Below, piece by piece: positions 36,537-45,296 of a stretch of 64,000 nucleotides of DNA (position 1 is the stretch's first letter; the number at the start of each line of letters is the position of its first letter). The translations under genes and the position numbers were made by a program. This DNA is from Bacteroidales bacterium. Its GTDB lineage: Bacteria; Bacteroidota; Bacteroidia; Bacteroidales; Marinilabiliaceae. The notes under the pieces were generated by a model. It searched no databases. It had not been told where the DNA came from and was given only the letters and a program-made list of their open reading frames with translations. The stretch covers positions 203,048 through 267,047 of the forward strand of contig QKJP01000026.1 of NCBI GenBank assembly GCA_003249255.1, written 5' to 3'.

Positions 36537-37397
36537 ATGAAAAAGAATGTATTAATAACAGGAACCTCAACAGGTGTAGGATTTGAAAGTGCAATATTAT
36601 TTGCAAAAAATGGATTTAAAGTTTATGCCTCTATGCGTAATACGTCTAAATCAGATTCATTAAAAGAAATTATAAGAAAAGAGAATCTTGATATTGAAGT
36701 ACTTCAACTTGATGTTACAGATATTAAGTCGATTAATTCAGCTGTAAAAACCATAATAGAAAAGGATAATCGGATTGATATCCTTGTTAATAATGCCGGT
36801 GCTGGTTTTGCTAAAGCAACAGAACAATCGTCAGAGGAAGAAATAAGATGGGTAACTGAGGTAAACTACCATGGTGTGGTATTTTGTACACAAGCTGTCT
36901 TGTCCTATATGAGAAATCAGAAATCAGGCCGGATAATTAGCATTACCTCTGTTGGTGGCTTAGTTGGACAGCCGTTTAATGAATTATACTGTGGGGCCAA
37001 GTTTGCCGTTGAAGGTTTTATGGAAGGACTTGCCACCTATGTTAGCGATGCCTTTAATATTAAAATCAGCAACATTGAACCGGGCGGTATTGCAACCGAA
37101 TTTATGACTTCAGCCATTAGTAAAACTGCTGTAGATGGAAAGTTTGCCTCTGGTGAATATGAGCCAATTTTTGAAAGGTATATGGCCGGTAATCAAAAAA
37201 GAGCAAACGAAAGTAAAGAGCTGGTTTACCAAACAGGTGCAGAAGTGGCAGAGGTAGTTTTAAAAGTAGCATTAAATGAATATCCACCATTTAGAATTAG
37301 AACATCAAAATGGGCAGAAGATTTTTGTGAATTGAAAACAAAAGCTGACCCTGATGGCACAAAGCAATTGAATCAATTAAAAGAACAGTTTTTATAA
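36537..37397 (+). CDS. Short-chain dehydrogenase/reductase
   Basis: A classical SDR of 286 residues. TGTSTGVGFE is the NAD(P)-binding glycine motif, NNAGAG the structural motif, and S (ITSVGGLVG), Y (YCGAK) and K make the catalytic triad YxxxK. The substrate is unknown. ATG at 36537 is chosen because an in-frame ATG at 36507 falls within the operator palindrome. It lies between a TetR gene and a DoxX-like gene on the same strand, most likely a TetR-regulated unit. Confidence 0.88.
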   Translation: MKKNVLITGTSTGVGFESAILFAKNGFKVYASMRNTSKSDSLKEIIRKENLDIEVLQLDVTDIKSINSAVKTIIEKDNRIDILVNNAGAGFAKATEQSSEEEIRWVTEVNYHGVVFCTQAVLSYMRNQKSGRIISITSVGGLVGQPFNELYCGAKFAVEGFMEGLATYVSDAFNIKISNIEPGGIATEFMTSAISKTAVDGKFASGEYEPIFERYMAGNQKRANESKELVYQTGAEVAEVVLKVALNEYPPFRIRTSKWAEDFCELKTKADPDGTKQLNQLKEQFL

Positions 37398-37418
37398 TGC
37401 TCAAAAATACATAAAGAA

Positions 37419-37769
37419 ATGTACTGGATATTTACAATAATAACCTCGGCTTATTTATACTTAAGCGCTTACACTTACTTTTTTTCTGAAAGTACAATTC
37501 GTGGTGTAAGGGAACTTGGCTTCCCCGATTTTTTTAGAATCCAATTAGCGATTCTAAAACTAATTGCCGCCACAATTATTCTTATACCCGGTATTCCAAC
37601 CCACTTCAAAGAGTGGGCATATGCCGGTATTGGCTTGTTTTACATTACCGCAATTACTGCTCATATTGCCCATAAAGATCCCATGATAATTAACATTATT
37701 AACATAGTACTGTCTGGATTACTGGTTGCATCTTATGTCTATTTCAGGAAATTATCAGGACTAGCTTAA
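37419..37769 (+). CDS. DoxX-like small membrane protein
   Basis: A 116-residue protein with four hydrophobic helices, in the pattern of the DoxX-like (DUF) family. The segment RELGFPDFFRIQLAILKLIAA is typical. Members are associated with redox or detoxification genes but the mechanism is unknown. It follows the SDR gene by 21 bases and is expected to be co-expressed. Confidence 0.8.
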   Translation: MYWIFTIITSAYLYLSAYTYFFSESTIRGVRELGFPDFFRIQLAILKLIAATIILIPGIPTHFKEWAYAGIGLFYITAITAHIAHKDPMIINIINIVLSGLLVASYVYFRKLSGLA

Positions 37770-37951
37770 CTTTCTGTTAAATGGAATTCTTCTTTGTATA
37801 GAGATAGATTCGTTAGAAGTGGAATATGCATTGCGGATTGGAAATAAGCCAATTGGAGTTTTGGGATGTCAACTGACAAAAGATTTACCACGAAGAATTA
37901 CAAAATTATTAATCTGACGAAAAATTGATTGCCATAAACTTAAGAAATAAA

Positions 37952-37981
37952 AAAAGGCCGCTTCCGTTGAAACGGTCTTTT
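37952..37981. terminator. Bidirectional terminator between DoxX-like and DUF4625 genes
   Basis: Stem AAAAGGCCG / CGGTCTTTT with one G-U pair and a 12-base loop; T-run present on both sides, best on the minus strand where it ends the riboswitch-controlled unit. Confidence 0.65.
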
Positions 37982-38001
37982 CTTTGGAAAAAACAATTAA
38001 G

Positions 38002-38475
38002 TTATTGTTCTATTTTAATGCTAATGCCCGTCCAGTTTTGGTTGCCATTAATGTCAGTCACATACAGTAAGGCGTGATAATCTCCGGGCTGATAATCTGC
38101 CGGAAGATCATAAGTAACATCTAATTCGAATTGTTTTTCATTTGGCAAATCATCTGACCACGCTTTAAGAAATGGATTGTTTGCGTCTTTCTTGTCATCC
38201 ATCTCACACACTTCTTTATGATTACCATGTGTATGGTGATCAAAATTATGGTGAATGTTTAGCTTGTAGCCTTTTAATCCTTCATTATCTGATAAAATGG
38301 CATGTAAGCGTATGCTATTCCCAAACTGTTCAATGGCACAAGGCTCCGGTGATAGCACTTTGATAACAGGAGGCTCAACATCATATTCCTCCTCACACGA
38401 CAGAAGCAAGGTTGTGCTAATAAGTAAACTAATTGATGTTAATGCTGTTAAGAATTTCAATTTCTGAATCTTCAT
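38002..38475 (-). CDS. His-rich DUF4625-family lipoprotein
   Basis: A 157-residue lipoprotein (lipobox LLLSC, C27) with an Ig-like DUF4625 domain. Residues 75-86 (HHNFDHHTHGNH) contain six histidines, flanked by C46 and C90, a likely metal- or corrinoid-binding loop. It is the last gene of the riboswitch-controlled unit; its start overlaps the end of the preceding DUF4625 gene by 47 bases, and no later Met precedes the lipobox, so the overlap seems real. Probably on the outer membrane surface beside the TonB receptor. Confidence 0.8.
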   Translation of the reverse strand: MKIQKLKFLTALTSISLLISTTLLLSCEEEYDVEPPVIKVLSPEPCAIEQFGNSIRLHAILSDNEGLKGYKLNIHHNFDHHTHGNHKEVCEMDDKKDANNPFLKAWSDDLPNEKQFELDVTYDLPADYQPGDYHALLYVTDINGNQNWTGISIKIEQ

Positions 38476-39226
38476 TGTCTTTTATAAATAAGTGAAATGA
38501 TTGTTTTCCTTTAACGCCGTTCCAATCACTTTTAATGGTGATCTCTTGGTAAACGGTTGCCTTTTCTAATCCTTCAAAGCCTTCTTTAAATCCATTATTG
38601 ATTACTTTTACTTCATCGTTTACGTTTCCTGATGTTGGATTGTCGTGGATTTCGATGTGGTAACTCTCTAATTTTCTACCTGCTTCTGTGTCAGCTTCAG
38701 CATAAAACTCAACAATAATCACATCACCTACTTCAAACTCCATCGATTTTTTATTAACATCCTTTTTATTGTAGATTTTTAGGCCAGTAACCTTTGGAAT
38801 ATTTGGGTTTTCGATAACGCTTAACTCAACATTTTTAACGGTTATATTTCCATCGTCATCTTTTACCGAAATTTTTAAAGTGTAATCACCTACAGGAGAG
38901 TCTGCATAAACCATGGCATGTGTGTGCACATGGGCATTTCTTAACCCTGTGAAAATATCCGTGTCGATGTAAGTTTCATCAAAGATTTTAGAGTTATCCA
39001 CCTTTGAAATAATTTCGAAACGGTAATTCTCTAACCTTGTTTCAGGATCAGATGCAACATCAAATTCGATACAGACCGACTCACCTTGCTTAAATTCTTG
39101 ACGTGCCGCATCGTGATCGCCCACGTAGAAGTTTGAAATAGCTGGCGCTTTAGGATCCTTATCACAACTGCTTAGGATAAGTAATGGTAAAGCAACCAAT
39201 AAAAAGATTAAGTTGTTTTTGTTCAT
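38429..39226 (-). CDS. Two-domain DUF4625-family lipoprotein
   Basis: A 265-residue lipoprotein (lipobox ILSSC, C21). Two Ig-like repeats, about 27-137 and 140-265, resemble DUF4625; the first ends with a loop containing NAHVHTHAM, a lesser His cluster. It begins 230 bases after the TonB receptor on the same strand and precedes the His-rich paralogue. A surface ligand-capture role comparable to BtuG/BtuH lipoproteins of Bacteroides is a hypothesis from location; the folds are not the same. Confidence 0.78.
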   Translation of the reverse strand: MNKNNLIFLLVALPLLILSSCDKDPKAPAISNFYVGDHDAARQEFKQGESVCIEFDVASDPETRLENYRFEIISKVDNSKIFDETYIDTDIFTGLRNAHVHTHAMVYADSPVGDYTLKISVKDDDGNITVKNVELSVIENPNIPKVTGLKIYNKKDVNKKSMEFEVGDVIIVEFYAEADTEAGRKLESYHIEIHDNPTSGNVNDEVKVINNGFKEGFEGLEKATVYQEITIKSDWNGVKGKQSFHLFIKDNEDSEIEILNSININ

Positions 39227-39455
39227 TGTTTTTCTTTTTTAAAAATTGATTATATCACAGTAATAGACGGTGTTATTCGATGAGGAACATTTCATAAGTA
39301 GCTGTTATCTAATTGATCGTTTTTTGCAGTTAATGAAAGAATTTTCAAATGGTAACAATTGGCATCGGACACCGAACTTCGGACTTCGGATCCATGTTCC
39401 ATAGCACTATTTGTTATTCTAATTACTGGTCTTTTTTGTGATAGAGTTTAACTAT
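39227..39455. other. Intergenic region between the TonB receptor and DUF4625 genes
   Basis: 229 bases inside the minus-strand unit. It holds a short repeated word (CTTCGGA twice in tandem at about 39377-39390, with related ACCGAACTTCGG beside it). No terminator or promoter pair was evident, so co-transcription of the three genes is likely. Confidence 0.4.
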
Positions 39456-41816
39456 TTATCTGTTTCCAAATGGAATAGTTATGGTTAATTGAATATTTAT
39501 ACCGGCTTCAGGCATGTTAATACGCCTGTAAATGCTGAGGTGGTTGTAATATTCGCTGTTGAATAGATTATCGATTCTAAAATTGAAGCTGGGAGCATTT
39601 ATTCCTTTGCTAAATTTTCCGGAAGCTCCCAAGTAAACAATACTATAAGCCTGTGTAGTGCCACCCGGTACTTCATTAGGTACTGTTCGGTTTTGCCCGG
39701 TTAAATGTTTTACTCCGGTAAATGTTTTGAGATTATAAGCTTTGATGCGAGTGCCGTTTAGTTTGTAATCTACAGAAGCATCAATACTCATTGGTGGAGT
39801 AAAGGGTAGGGGCGTGTTGTTTCGTAAGTTTTCTACAAATACATACTCCATTAGTACATTAAAATCTATTGAGCGATGAGGTTTGATGGTTGTGTATATT
39901 TCTCCACCTGTTCTAATGGCTTCTGTTTCCTGATAGTTATACACCTGTCCGGCTCCCACGTCGTTATTGAAATCGCCGGTAGGATTGGCAAAAATATAAT
40001 GGCTAAAGTAACTGTAGAATCCGGCTATGGTAAAGTCTATTACCGGATGCGTGTAATTGATTTCACCATCCAGTTGATAAACTTCTTCCGGATTAAGATT
40101 CTGGTTTCCTATTTCGTATCTGGCAGCACTAAATATCATCCCATTCGCACTTAACTCTCGTATGGATGCTATTCTAAAGCTTTTACCCAAACTGGCTTTC
40201 GCATGAATATTCTCCGAAAGTTGGCCCGTATAACCTATGTTACCGGTAATGCTTTGAAAGGCTTTGTGAGTGTCTTTAGATAAGATCAGTTCCGGATTTC
40301 TGGGATGGATGTATCCTTCAATATCCATCATCCCATAATCGTAGCGGACACCGGCATCAAAATAACTTTTTTCTTTTAGTTGCTTTCTGTAAAGCACATA
40401 CCCACCTGTTATCATTTTTTGATAAGTAGGGATGTTAAAGTTAAAACCACTGCGTTTGTTGTCAATGTATTGAGCTGATAATCCACTGCTTAATTCTGTC
40501 TTGTCTAGCTTTTTTTTGTATTTAACATTGCCCGAAAATGTTTGCAGTTTTAAACGTGTACTAATGTGATCTTCAGGCAAAACTTTGCTTACTCCATATT
40601 TATCACTTAAATGCTCATAATCGGTATGAGTATTAGTTTGATAGGCCGCATTTGCTGTTAATTTAGTATTGGCATCAAAGTTTATAATGGTTTGGTTAGA
40701 AGCTCTGAAGTGATTAACCAATTGGTTTGGAATCTGTATGTCTCTTTGGCTCTTTGCATGGTCGACGGGGATTTGAGTTCTTATTTCCACCCCAAAGGCA
40801 TCGGCATAAAAACCAGACTTGCGATATAAGTTGGAAACCATAAATGTCGTACTTCCTTTGTCGAAGATTTTCCCGAACTCAGAACAAACTGCCGCTTCTT
40901 TTCCGGCTGTGTTTTTTGCACGGTAGTTTAAATGAAGATTATAAGTATTGTATTCGAACCAATCTTTGGGCACCCTAAAGTCTCCATAATCGAGATAAGT
41001 CATTCTAAGGTTGTAGAAATAATCTTCTTTTCGTTGTTTGATCAAAAAGCTGGATCCCAATAAATCATTATTACTTTTTCCCACGGCTTTAAGCTCACCA
41101 CTTGTGGAATTTGGCGCAGGAAGATTCGTTGGCATTATTTCAATCACCCCGGCTAAAGCATCACTACCATACATGATGGAAGCCGGGCCTTTAATGATTT
41201 TTACATTTTCAATGGCATATTGGTCTAATTCAAGTCCATGCGTTTCACCCCATTGTTGACCTTCTAACTTAATGCCGCTATTGACAACTGCAACCCGGTT
41301 AAAACTCATACCTCTGATAATGGGTTTTGATGCCGAAGCACCCATGTCGATAGAACTAACGCCGGGTACTTTACTGAGTGTTTGCATGAGACTGGCAGCT
41401 GCATTTTCGGTAATGAATTGATGATCCACTTTTACTGCCGAGATACTATTGATTTTGACTTCGCGTGCATATTTATCTGCTACAATGTTAACTTCTTGAA
41501 GATCGGTATCTGTTTTTGAGAGCGTTATCCGAAGGGGTTGATCGTTACCGGTAATTTCTATCGTCTTTTTAAGGGTGCTGTAGCCTAAATACGATATGTT
41601 AAGGATGTATTCACCAGCTTTCAGGTTTGGAATCGAGAAGTTACCTTCTGCATCTGCAATTACGCCATTTTCTCCGTCGTTTATACTGATGGTAGAATAA
41701 GCCAAAGGCTCTGCCTGCTCGTTACAGATATGTCCACTAAGTTTATGTGCAAGGGCATAAGATGGTATACACCCAATAGCTAGTGCTAATAGAAGTAGTT
41801 TTCTAAAGTTCATCAT
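39456..41816 (-). CDS. TonB-dependent outer-membrane receptor, probably for corrinoids
   Basis: A 786-residue receptor: signal peptide (to about ALA), a carboxypeptidase-regulatory-like domain (LSGHICNEQAEPLAYSTISIN..., residues about 25-105), a plug domain (VNIVADK...IRGMSFNRVAVV...GPASIMYGSDALAGVIEI) and a 22-strand-type barrel ending in a terminal aromatic-rich strand. A cobalamin riboswitch and a promoter lie immediately upstream, which strongly suggests transport of cobalamin or related compounds (BtuB role), or of cobalt. The start is the ATG at 41816; another ATG at 41846 would add ten residues before the signal. Confidence 0.88.
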   Translation of the reverse strand: MMNFRKLLLLALAIGCIPSYALAHKLSGHICNEQAEPLAYSTISINDGENGVIADAEGNFSIPNLKAGEYILNISYLGYSTLKKTIEITGNDQPLRITLSKTDTDLQEVNIVADKYAREVKINSISAVKVDHQFITENAAASLMQTLSKVPGVSSIDMGASASKPIIRGMSFNRVAVVNSGIKLEGQQWGETHGLELDQYAIENVKIIKGPASIMYGSDALAGVIEIMPTNLPAPNSTSGELKAVGKSNNDLLGSSFLIKQRKEDYFYNLRMTYLDYGDFRVPKDWFEYNTYNLHLNYRAKNTAGKEAAVCSEFGKIFDKGSTTFMVSNLYRKSGFYADAFGVEIRTQIPVDHAKSQRDIQIPNQLVNHFRASNQTIINFDANTKLTANAAYQTNTHTDYEHLSDKYGVSKVLPEDHISTRLKLQTFSGNVKYKKKLDKTELSSGLSAQYIDNKRSGFNFNIPTYQKMITGGYVLYRKQLKEKSYFDAGVRYDYGMMDIEGYIHPRNPELILSKDTHKAFQSITGNIGYTGQLSENIHAKASLGKSFRIASIRELSANGMIFSAARYEIGNQNLNPEEVYQLDGEINYTHPVIDFTIAGFYSYFSHYIFANPTGDFNNDVGAGQVYNYQETEAIRTGGEIYTTIKPHRSIDFNVLMEYVFVENLRNNTPLPFTPPMSIDASVDYKLNGTRIKAYNLKTFTGVKHLTGQNRTVPNEVPGGTTQAYSIVYLGASGKFSKGINAPSFNFRIDNLFNSEYYNHLSIYRRINMPEAGINIQLTITIPFGNR

Positions 41817-41846
41817 TTTATTACTATCACTTGTTGTTGATAACAA

Positions 41847-41954
41847 AAGTCACAGCAGTAAATGTGGATGTCTTAACCGATGAACAATTCTAGTAAACGA
41901 ATTATCTCACGAATAATTAAACCATCTTCTAACCCCGGAAGCTTTTGTCAATTT
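41847..41954. other. Leader between riboswitch and receptor start
   Basis: About 110 bases on the minus strand between the B12-binding core and the start codon; this is the expression-platform zone. I could not recognise a clear terminator, so control may act on translation by masking the ribosome-binding site. Confidence 0.4.
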
Positions 41955-42145
41955 CATCTAGGCAGGTTTCCTGACTTATTCCGACTTTGAACTTCCTTCC
42001 CATCGCTTAACGCAACAGTGGATATGTAGATTCAAAGCATACTATTCTGTTAATACAGAATCGGAACTTACAGTAGCGGGTACTGTTGCCGAATTTCACG
42101 GCATTCCCTTTTAACAGTCATGTGAATAACATGTTCTGTTCACCT
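41955..42145 (-). promoter_or_regulatory. Cobalamin riboswitch
   Basis: Read on the minus strand, the conserved core of the class is intact: GGGAATGCCGTGAAATTCGGC, ACAGTACCCGCTACTGTAA, CCACTG, GGGAAGG, AGTCGGAATAAGTCAGG and AAACCTGCC (the B12 box). Binding of cobalamin represses the downstream gene in this class. It precedes the TonB receptor and, by extension, the two DUF4625 lipoproteins. Confidence 0.95.
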
Positions 42146-42154
42146 AAAGTGCTG

Positions 42155-42185
42155 CAAAAGTAGAACAATTTTATCAATGCGCAAT
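42155..42185 (-). promoter_or_regulatory. Promoter of the riboswitch-TonB unit
   Basis: On the minus strand: ATTG (one base off TTTG), 19 bases, TACTTTTG. The predicted start, near 42148, coincides with the 5' edge of the riboswitch. Confidence 0.5.
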
Positions 42186-42405
42186 AGTTTGTTGAAATCA
42201 AATAGCAAAAACATGCAACTCGAAGTGTTGCGACGTAATCGGAAAACCGACAAATGGACATTTTTATAGAAGAGAAAAAAGTAAATCTGTCAGCTGTCAG
42301 TGGGTGTTCGTGCCGTTCTGTCATAAAAAATAAAATGGCACAGCCTTTGGAAATAAGAGCAGCAGAAATTAGAAAATTTGTTTAACTAAAAATAATCATT
42401 GCAAC

Positions 42406-44460
42406 ATGCAAAAAGGACATATTGGGGTAACTACCGAGAACATTTTCCCTATCATTAAAAAGTATTTATACAGCGATCACGAAATTTTCTTACGTGAGTT
42501 AGTTTCAAATGCTGTGGATGCATCACAAAAATTAAAGACATTAGCCTCCGTTGGTGAATTCAAAGGCGAACTTGGCGATTTAACAGTTCATGTTAATGTA
42601 GATGAAAAGGCAAAAACGGTTACCATTTCTGACCGTGGTATTGGTATGTCGGCAGAGGAAGTTGATAAGTACTTAAATCAGGTTGCTTTTTCCGGTGCAA
42701 ATGAGTTCTTAGATAAGTATAAGAAGGATGCCAATGCCATTATTGGTCACTTTGGTTTAGGTTTCTATTCTTCTTTTATGGTGGCCAAAAAAGTAGAAGT
42801 GCTTACTAAATCGCATGTGGAAGGCACACCAGCTGTGAAGTGGACTTGTGATGGTAGTCCTGAGTTTACTTTAGAAGAAGTCGAAAAAGAAGATCGTGGT
42901 ACAACTATCACACTTTTTATTGATGATGAAAATACGCAGTATGCTACCAAAACTGAAATAAACAAGTTATTAAACAAGTACTGTAAGTTTTTACCGGTAG
43001 AAGTTGGTTTTGGTAAAAAGACTGAATGGAAAGATGGTAAAGAAGTAGAGCTCGATGAGGTTAATGTTGTAAACGATACTAAACCTGTTTGGACACGTAC
43101 GCCATCTGAACTGAATGACGAAGATTACAATAAATTTTATCGTGATCTTTATCCAATGAGTGATGACCCATTATTCAATATTCACTTAAATGTAGATTAT
43201 CCGTTCAACTTAACCGGTGTTCTTTATTTTCCAAAACTGAAGAACAATGTTGAAGTTCAAAAGAATAAAATTCAATTATACTGTAATCAGGTTTATGTTA
43301 CAGATTCTGTAGAAGGAATTGTACCAGAGTTCTTAACTTTATTACACGGTGTAATTGATTCTCCGGATATTCCATTAAATGTTTCTCGTTCATACTTGCA
43401 AAGTGACGGTAATGTGAAGAAGATTTCTGGTCACATCATGAAAAAAGTTGCTGATCGTTTAGAAGAAATCTTTAAAAAAGACCGTGAGTCTTTCGAAGCA
43501 AAATGGGATGATCTTAAAATATTCATTGAATACGGAATGCTTTCTGAAGAGAAATTCTACGATAGAGGTAAGAAATTTACTTTGTTAAAGAATGTGGATG
43601 GTAAGTATTTCACTTTAGATGAGTATAAGGACATTATTACCACCAATCAAACCGATAAAGATGACCAACTAGTTTATTTATATACAACCGATGTTCAGGG
43701 ACAGCATAGTTTTATCGAAGCTGCTAAAAACAAAGGTTACGACGTGTTAGTGATGGATGGTCAGTTGGATTCTCACTTCATTAACTCGTTAGAAAGTAAG
43801 TTTGAAAAATCTCGTTTCGTTCGTGTTGATGGTGATGTAGTTGATAAACTAATCCCTAAAGCTGAAGAAATGAAAATGAACTTAACAGATGTTCAAAAAC
43901 AAGATTTAACTTCTGTATTTAGTTCGCAAGTTCCAAAAGGAGATAAAACTAACTTCATCGTGACTTTCGAAGCAATGGGCGAGAATGATACCCCTGTGAT
44001 GATTACTCAGCAAGAGTTTATGCGCCGTATGAAAGAAATGAGCCAGTTAGGTGGTGGAGGTATGAACTTCTATGGAGAATTGCCTGATAGCTACAATTTA
44101 GTAGTGAATGGAAATCATCCTTTAGTAACGCGTATCTTAGAAGATGAGGAAGCAGCAGTTGGTGAAAAAGTATCTTCTTTACGCAGTAAAATCGAAAGCT
44201 TAGATAAGAAAAAAACTGAATTGCAAAAAGCGAAAGAAGGTAAGAAGGATGAGGAAATTCCTCAGGCAGATAAAGATGAGTTAGTTGATATTGAAAAGAA
44301 AATTTCTGATCTAAGAGCTAAAAAAGAAGAAGAATTAAAAGGATTTGCTGATGGAAACAAAATGGTTTCTCAGTTAATTGACTTAGCCTTATTATCGAAC
44401 AACATGTTAAAAGGGGAGTCTTTAACTAAGTTTGTTAAGCGAAGTATCGATTTGATTTAA
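42406..44460 (+). CDS. htpG: Hsp90 chaperone HtpG
   Basis: Cytosolic ATP-dependent chaperone of 684 residues, a little longer than the 624 of E. coli. The N-terminal ATPase domain shows LRELVSNAVDAS, DRGIGM and GHFGLGFYSSFMV. The middle domain and C-terminal dimerisation domain follow. A charged coiled-coil insert (about residues 585-640, rich in K and E) in the C-terminal region accounts for the extra length, as seen in other Bacteroidetes. Monocistronic, with a strong terminator. Confidence 0.96.
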   Translation: MQKGHIGVTTENIFPIIKKYLYSDHEIFLRELVSNAVDASQKLKTLASVGEFKGELGDLTVHVNVDEKAKTVTISDRGIGMSAEEVDKYLNQVAFSGANEFLDKYKKDANAIIGHFGLGFYSSFMVAKKVEVLTKSHVEGTPAVKWTCDGSPEFTLEEVEKEDRGTTITLFIDDENTQYATKTEINKLLNKYCKFLPVEVGFGKKTEWKDGKEVELDEVNVVNDTKPVWTRTPSELNDEDYNKFYRDLYPMSDDPLFNIHLNVDYPFNLTGVLYFPKLKNNVEVQKNKIQLYCNQVYVTDSVEGIVPEFLTLLHGVIDSPDIPLNVSRSYLQSDGNVKKISGHIMKKVADRLEEIFKKDRESFEAKWDDLKIFIEYGMLSEEKFYDRGKKFTLLKNVDGKYFTLDEYKDIITTNQTDKDDQLVYLYTTDVQGQHSFIEAAKNKGYDVLVMDGQLDSHFINSLESKFEKSRFVRVDGDVVDKLIPKAEEMKMNLTDVQKQDLTSVFSSQVPKGDKTNFIVTFEAMGENDTPVMITQQEFMRRMKEMSQLGGGGMNFYGELPDSYNLVVNGNHPLVTRILEDEEAAVGEKVSSLRSKIESLDKKKTELQKAKEGKKDEEIPQADKDELVDIEKKISDLRAKKEEELKGFADGNKMVSQLIDLALLSNNMLKGESLTKFVKRSIDLI

Positions 44461-44480
44461 CGAGTTTTTAATAGATTATG

Positions 44481-44515
44481 AAAAAGCGAATCTCACTTGA
44501 GGTTCGCTTTTTTAT
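44481..44515 (+). terminator. Rho-independent terminator after htpG
   Basis: A 15-bp stem (starting AAAAAGCGAA, one G-U pair) with a 2-base loop and a T-run. Confidence 0.87.
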
Positions 44516-44591
44516 TACAAATGCCTGATACAACAATCAAAATGCAATTGATCTAACGGTTCATTCTTATTAATTAATCCAAAGAGAAGTT

Positions 44592-45296
44592 TTAATTTTC
44601 AAGAGCGTTTCGCACTTGCTCTTTATAATTTCTGCCAATTGTCAATTGTTGGTCATCAATCCTGACGTACGATGAGGTGTAATGATCAATCCGGTTCACA
44701 TTAATAATGTAAGAACGGTGGATGCGTAAAAACGCCTCAGCCGGTAAATCATTCTCAATGCTAGATAAGGAATCGTAACAGATGAGACTTTTACTTGATG
44801 TGTTGATTTTGATGTAATTATCTAAACTTTCAATATAAGATATTGAATCCGAAGGGATTTTGTAGGTCTTCTTATCAGCTTTAATCAGAATAAATTCGTT
44901 AGCTTTTTTGTCTTGAGCATTTTCGCTTTGCATTAAAAGAAAGCGATTTATCGATTTTAGAAATCTAGCGGTAGAAACAGGCTTTACCAAATAATCGAGT
45001 GCATTCAATTCAAAGGCATCCACCGCAAATTCACGGTAAGCGGTTGTGAAAATTACGTAGGGTTTATTCGGTAAGGCTTTAATAAATTCGATTCCGTTAA
45101 TAGCCGGCATGTTAATATCTAAAAATAAGATATCAACGTTTTCCGTATTCAAAACTTGCAAGGACTCAATGGGCTTGGTAAATGTACCGATACACTCTAT
45201 TTGCTCACTAAAATTTTCGAGGTGTTCTTGTATTACTTCTATCGCTAAAGGTTCATCGTCAATAATCAGGCAGGTATATTTATTATTCTTAGGCAT
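44592..45296 (-). CDS. LytTR-type response regulator
   Basis: A 234-residue regulator: receiver domain (residues 8-125) with phosphoacceptor D60 in ILFLDINMP and DDEP acidic pocket, then a LytTR DNA-binding domain (about 135-234; DSISYIESLDNYIKI, FLRIHRSYIIN). It is co-transcribed with its sensor kinase; the kinase stop overlaps the regulator start by one base. Such LytR/AlgR regulators often control membrane or extracellular polysaccharide genes; targets unknown. Confidence 0.9.
   Translation of the reverse strand: MPKNNKYTCLIIDDEPLAIEVIQEHLENFSEQIECIGTFTKPIESLQVLNTENVDILFLDINMPAINGIEFIKALPNKPYVIFTTAYREFAVDAFELNALDYLVKPVSTARFLKSINRFLLMQSENAQDKKANEFILIKADKKTYKIPSDSISYIESLDNYIKINTSSKSLICYDSLSSIENDLPAEAFLRIHRSYIINVNRIDHYTSSYVRIDDQQLTIGRNYKEQVRNALEN

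Noticed and set aside
41817..41846. Ten-residue extension of the TonB receptor
   Set aside because: Would precede a normal signal peptide; the ATG at 41816 starts directly with MMNFRKLL.
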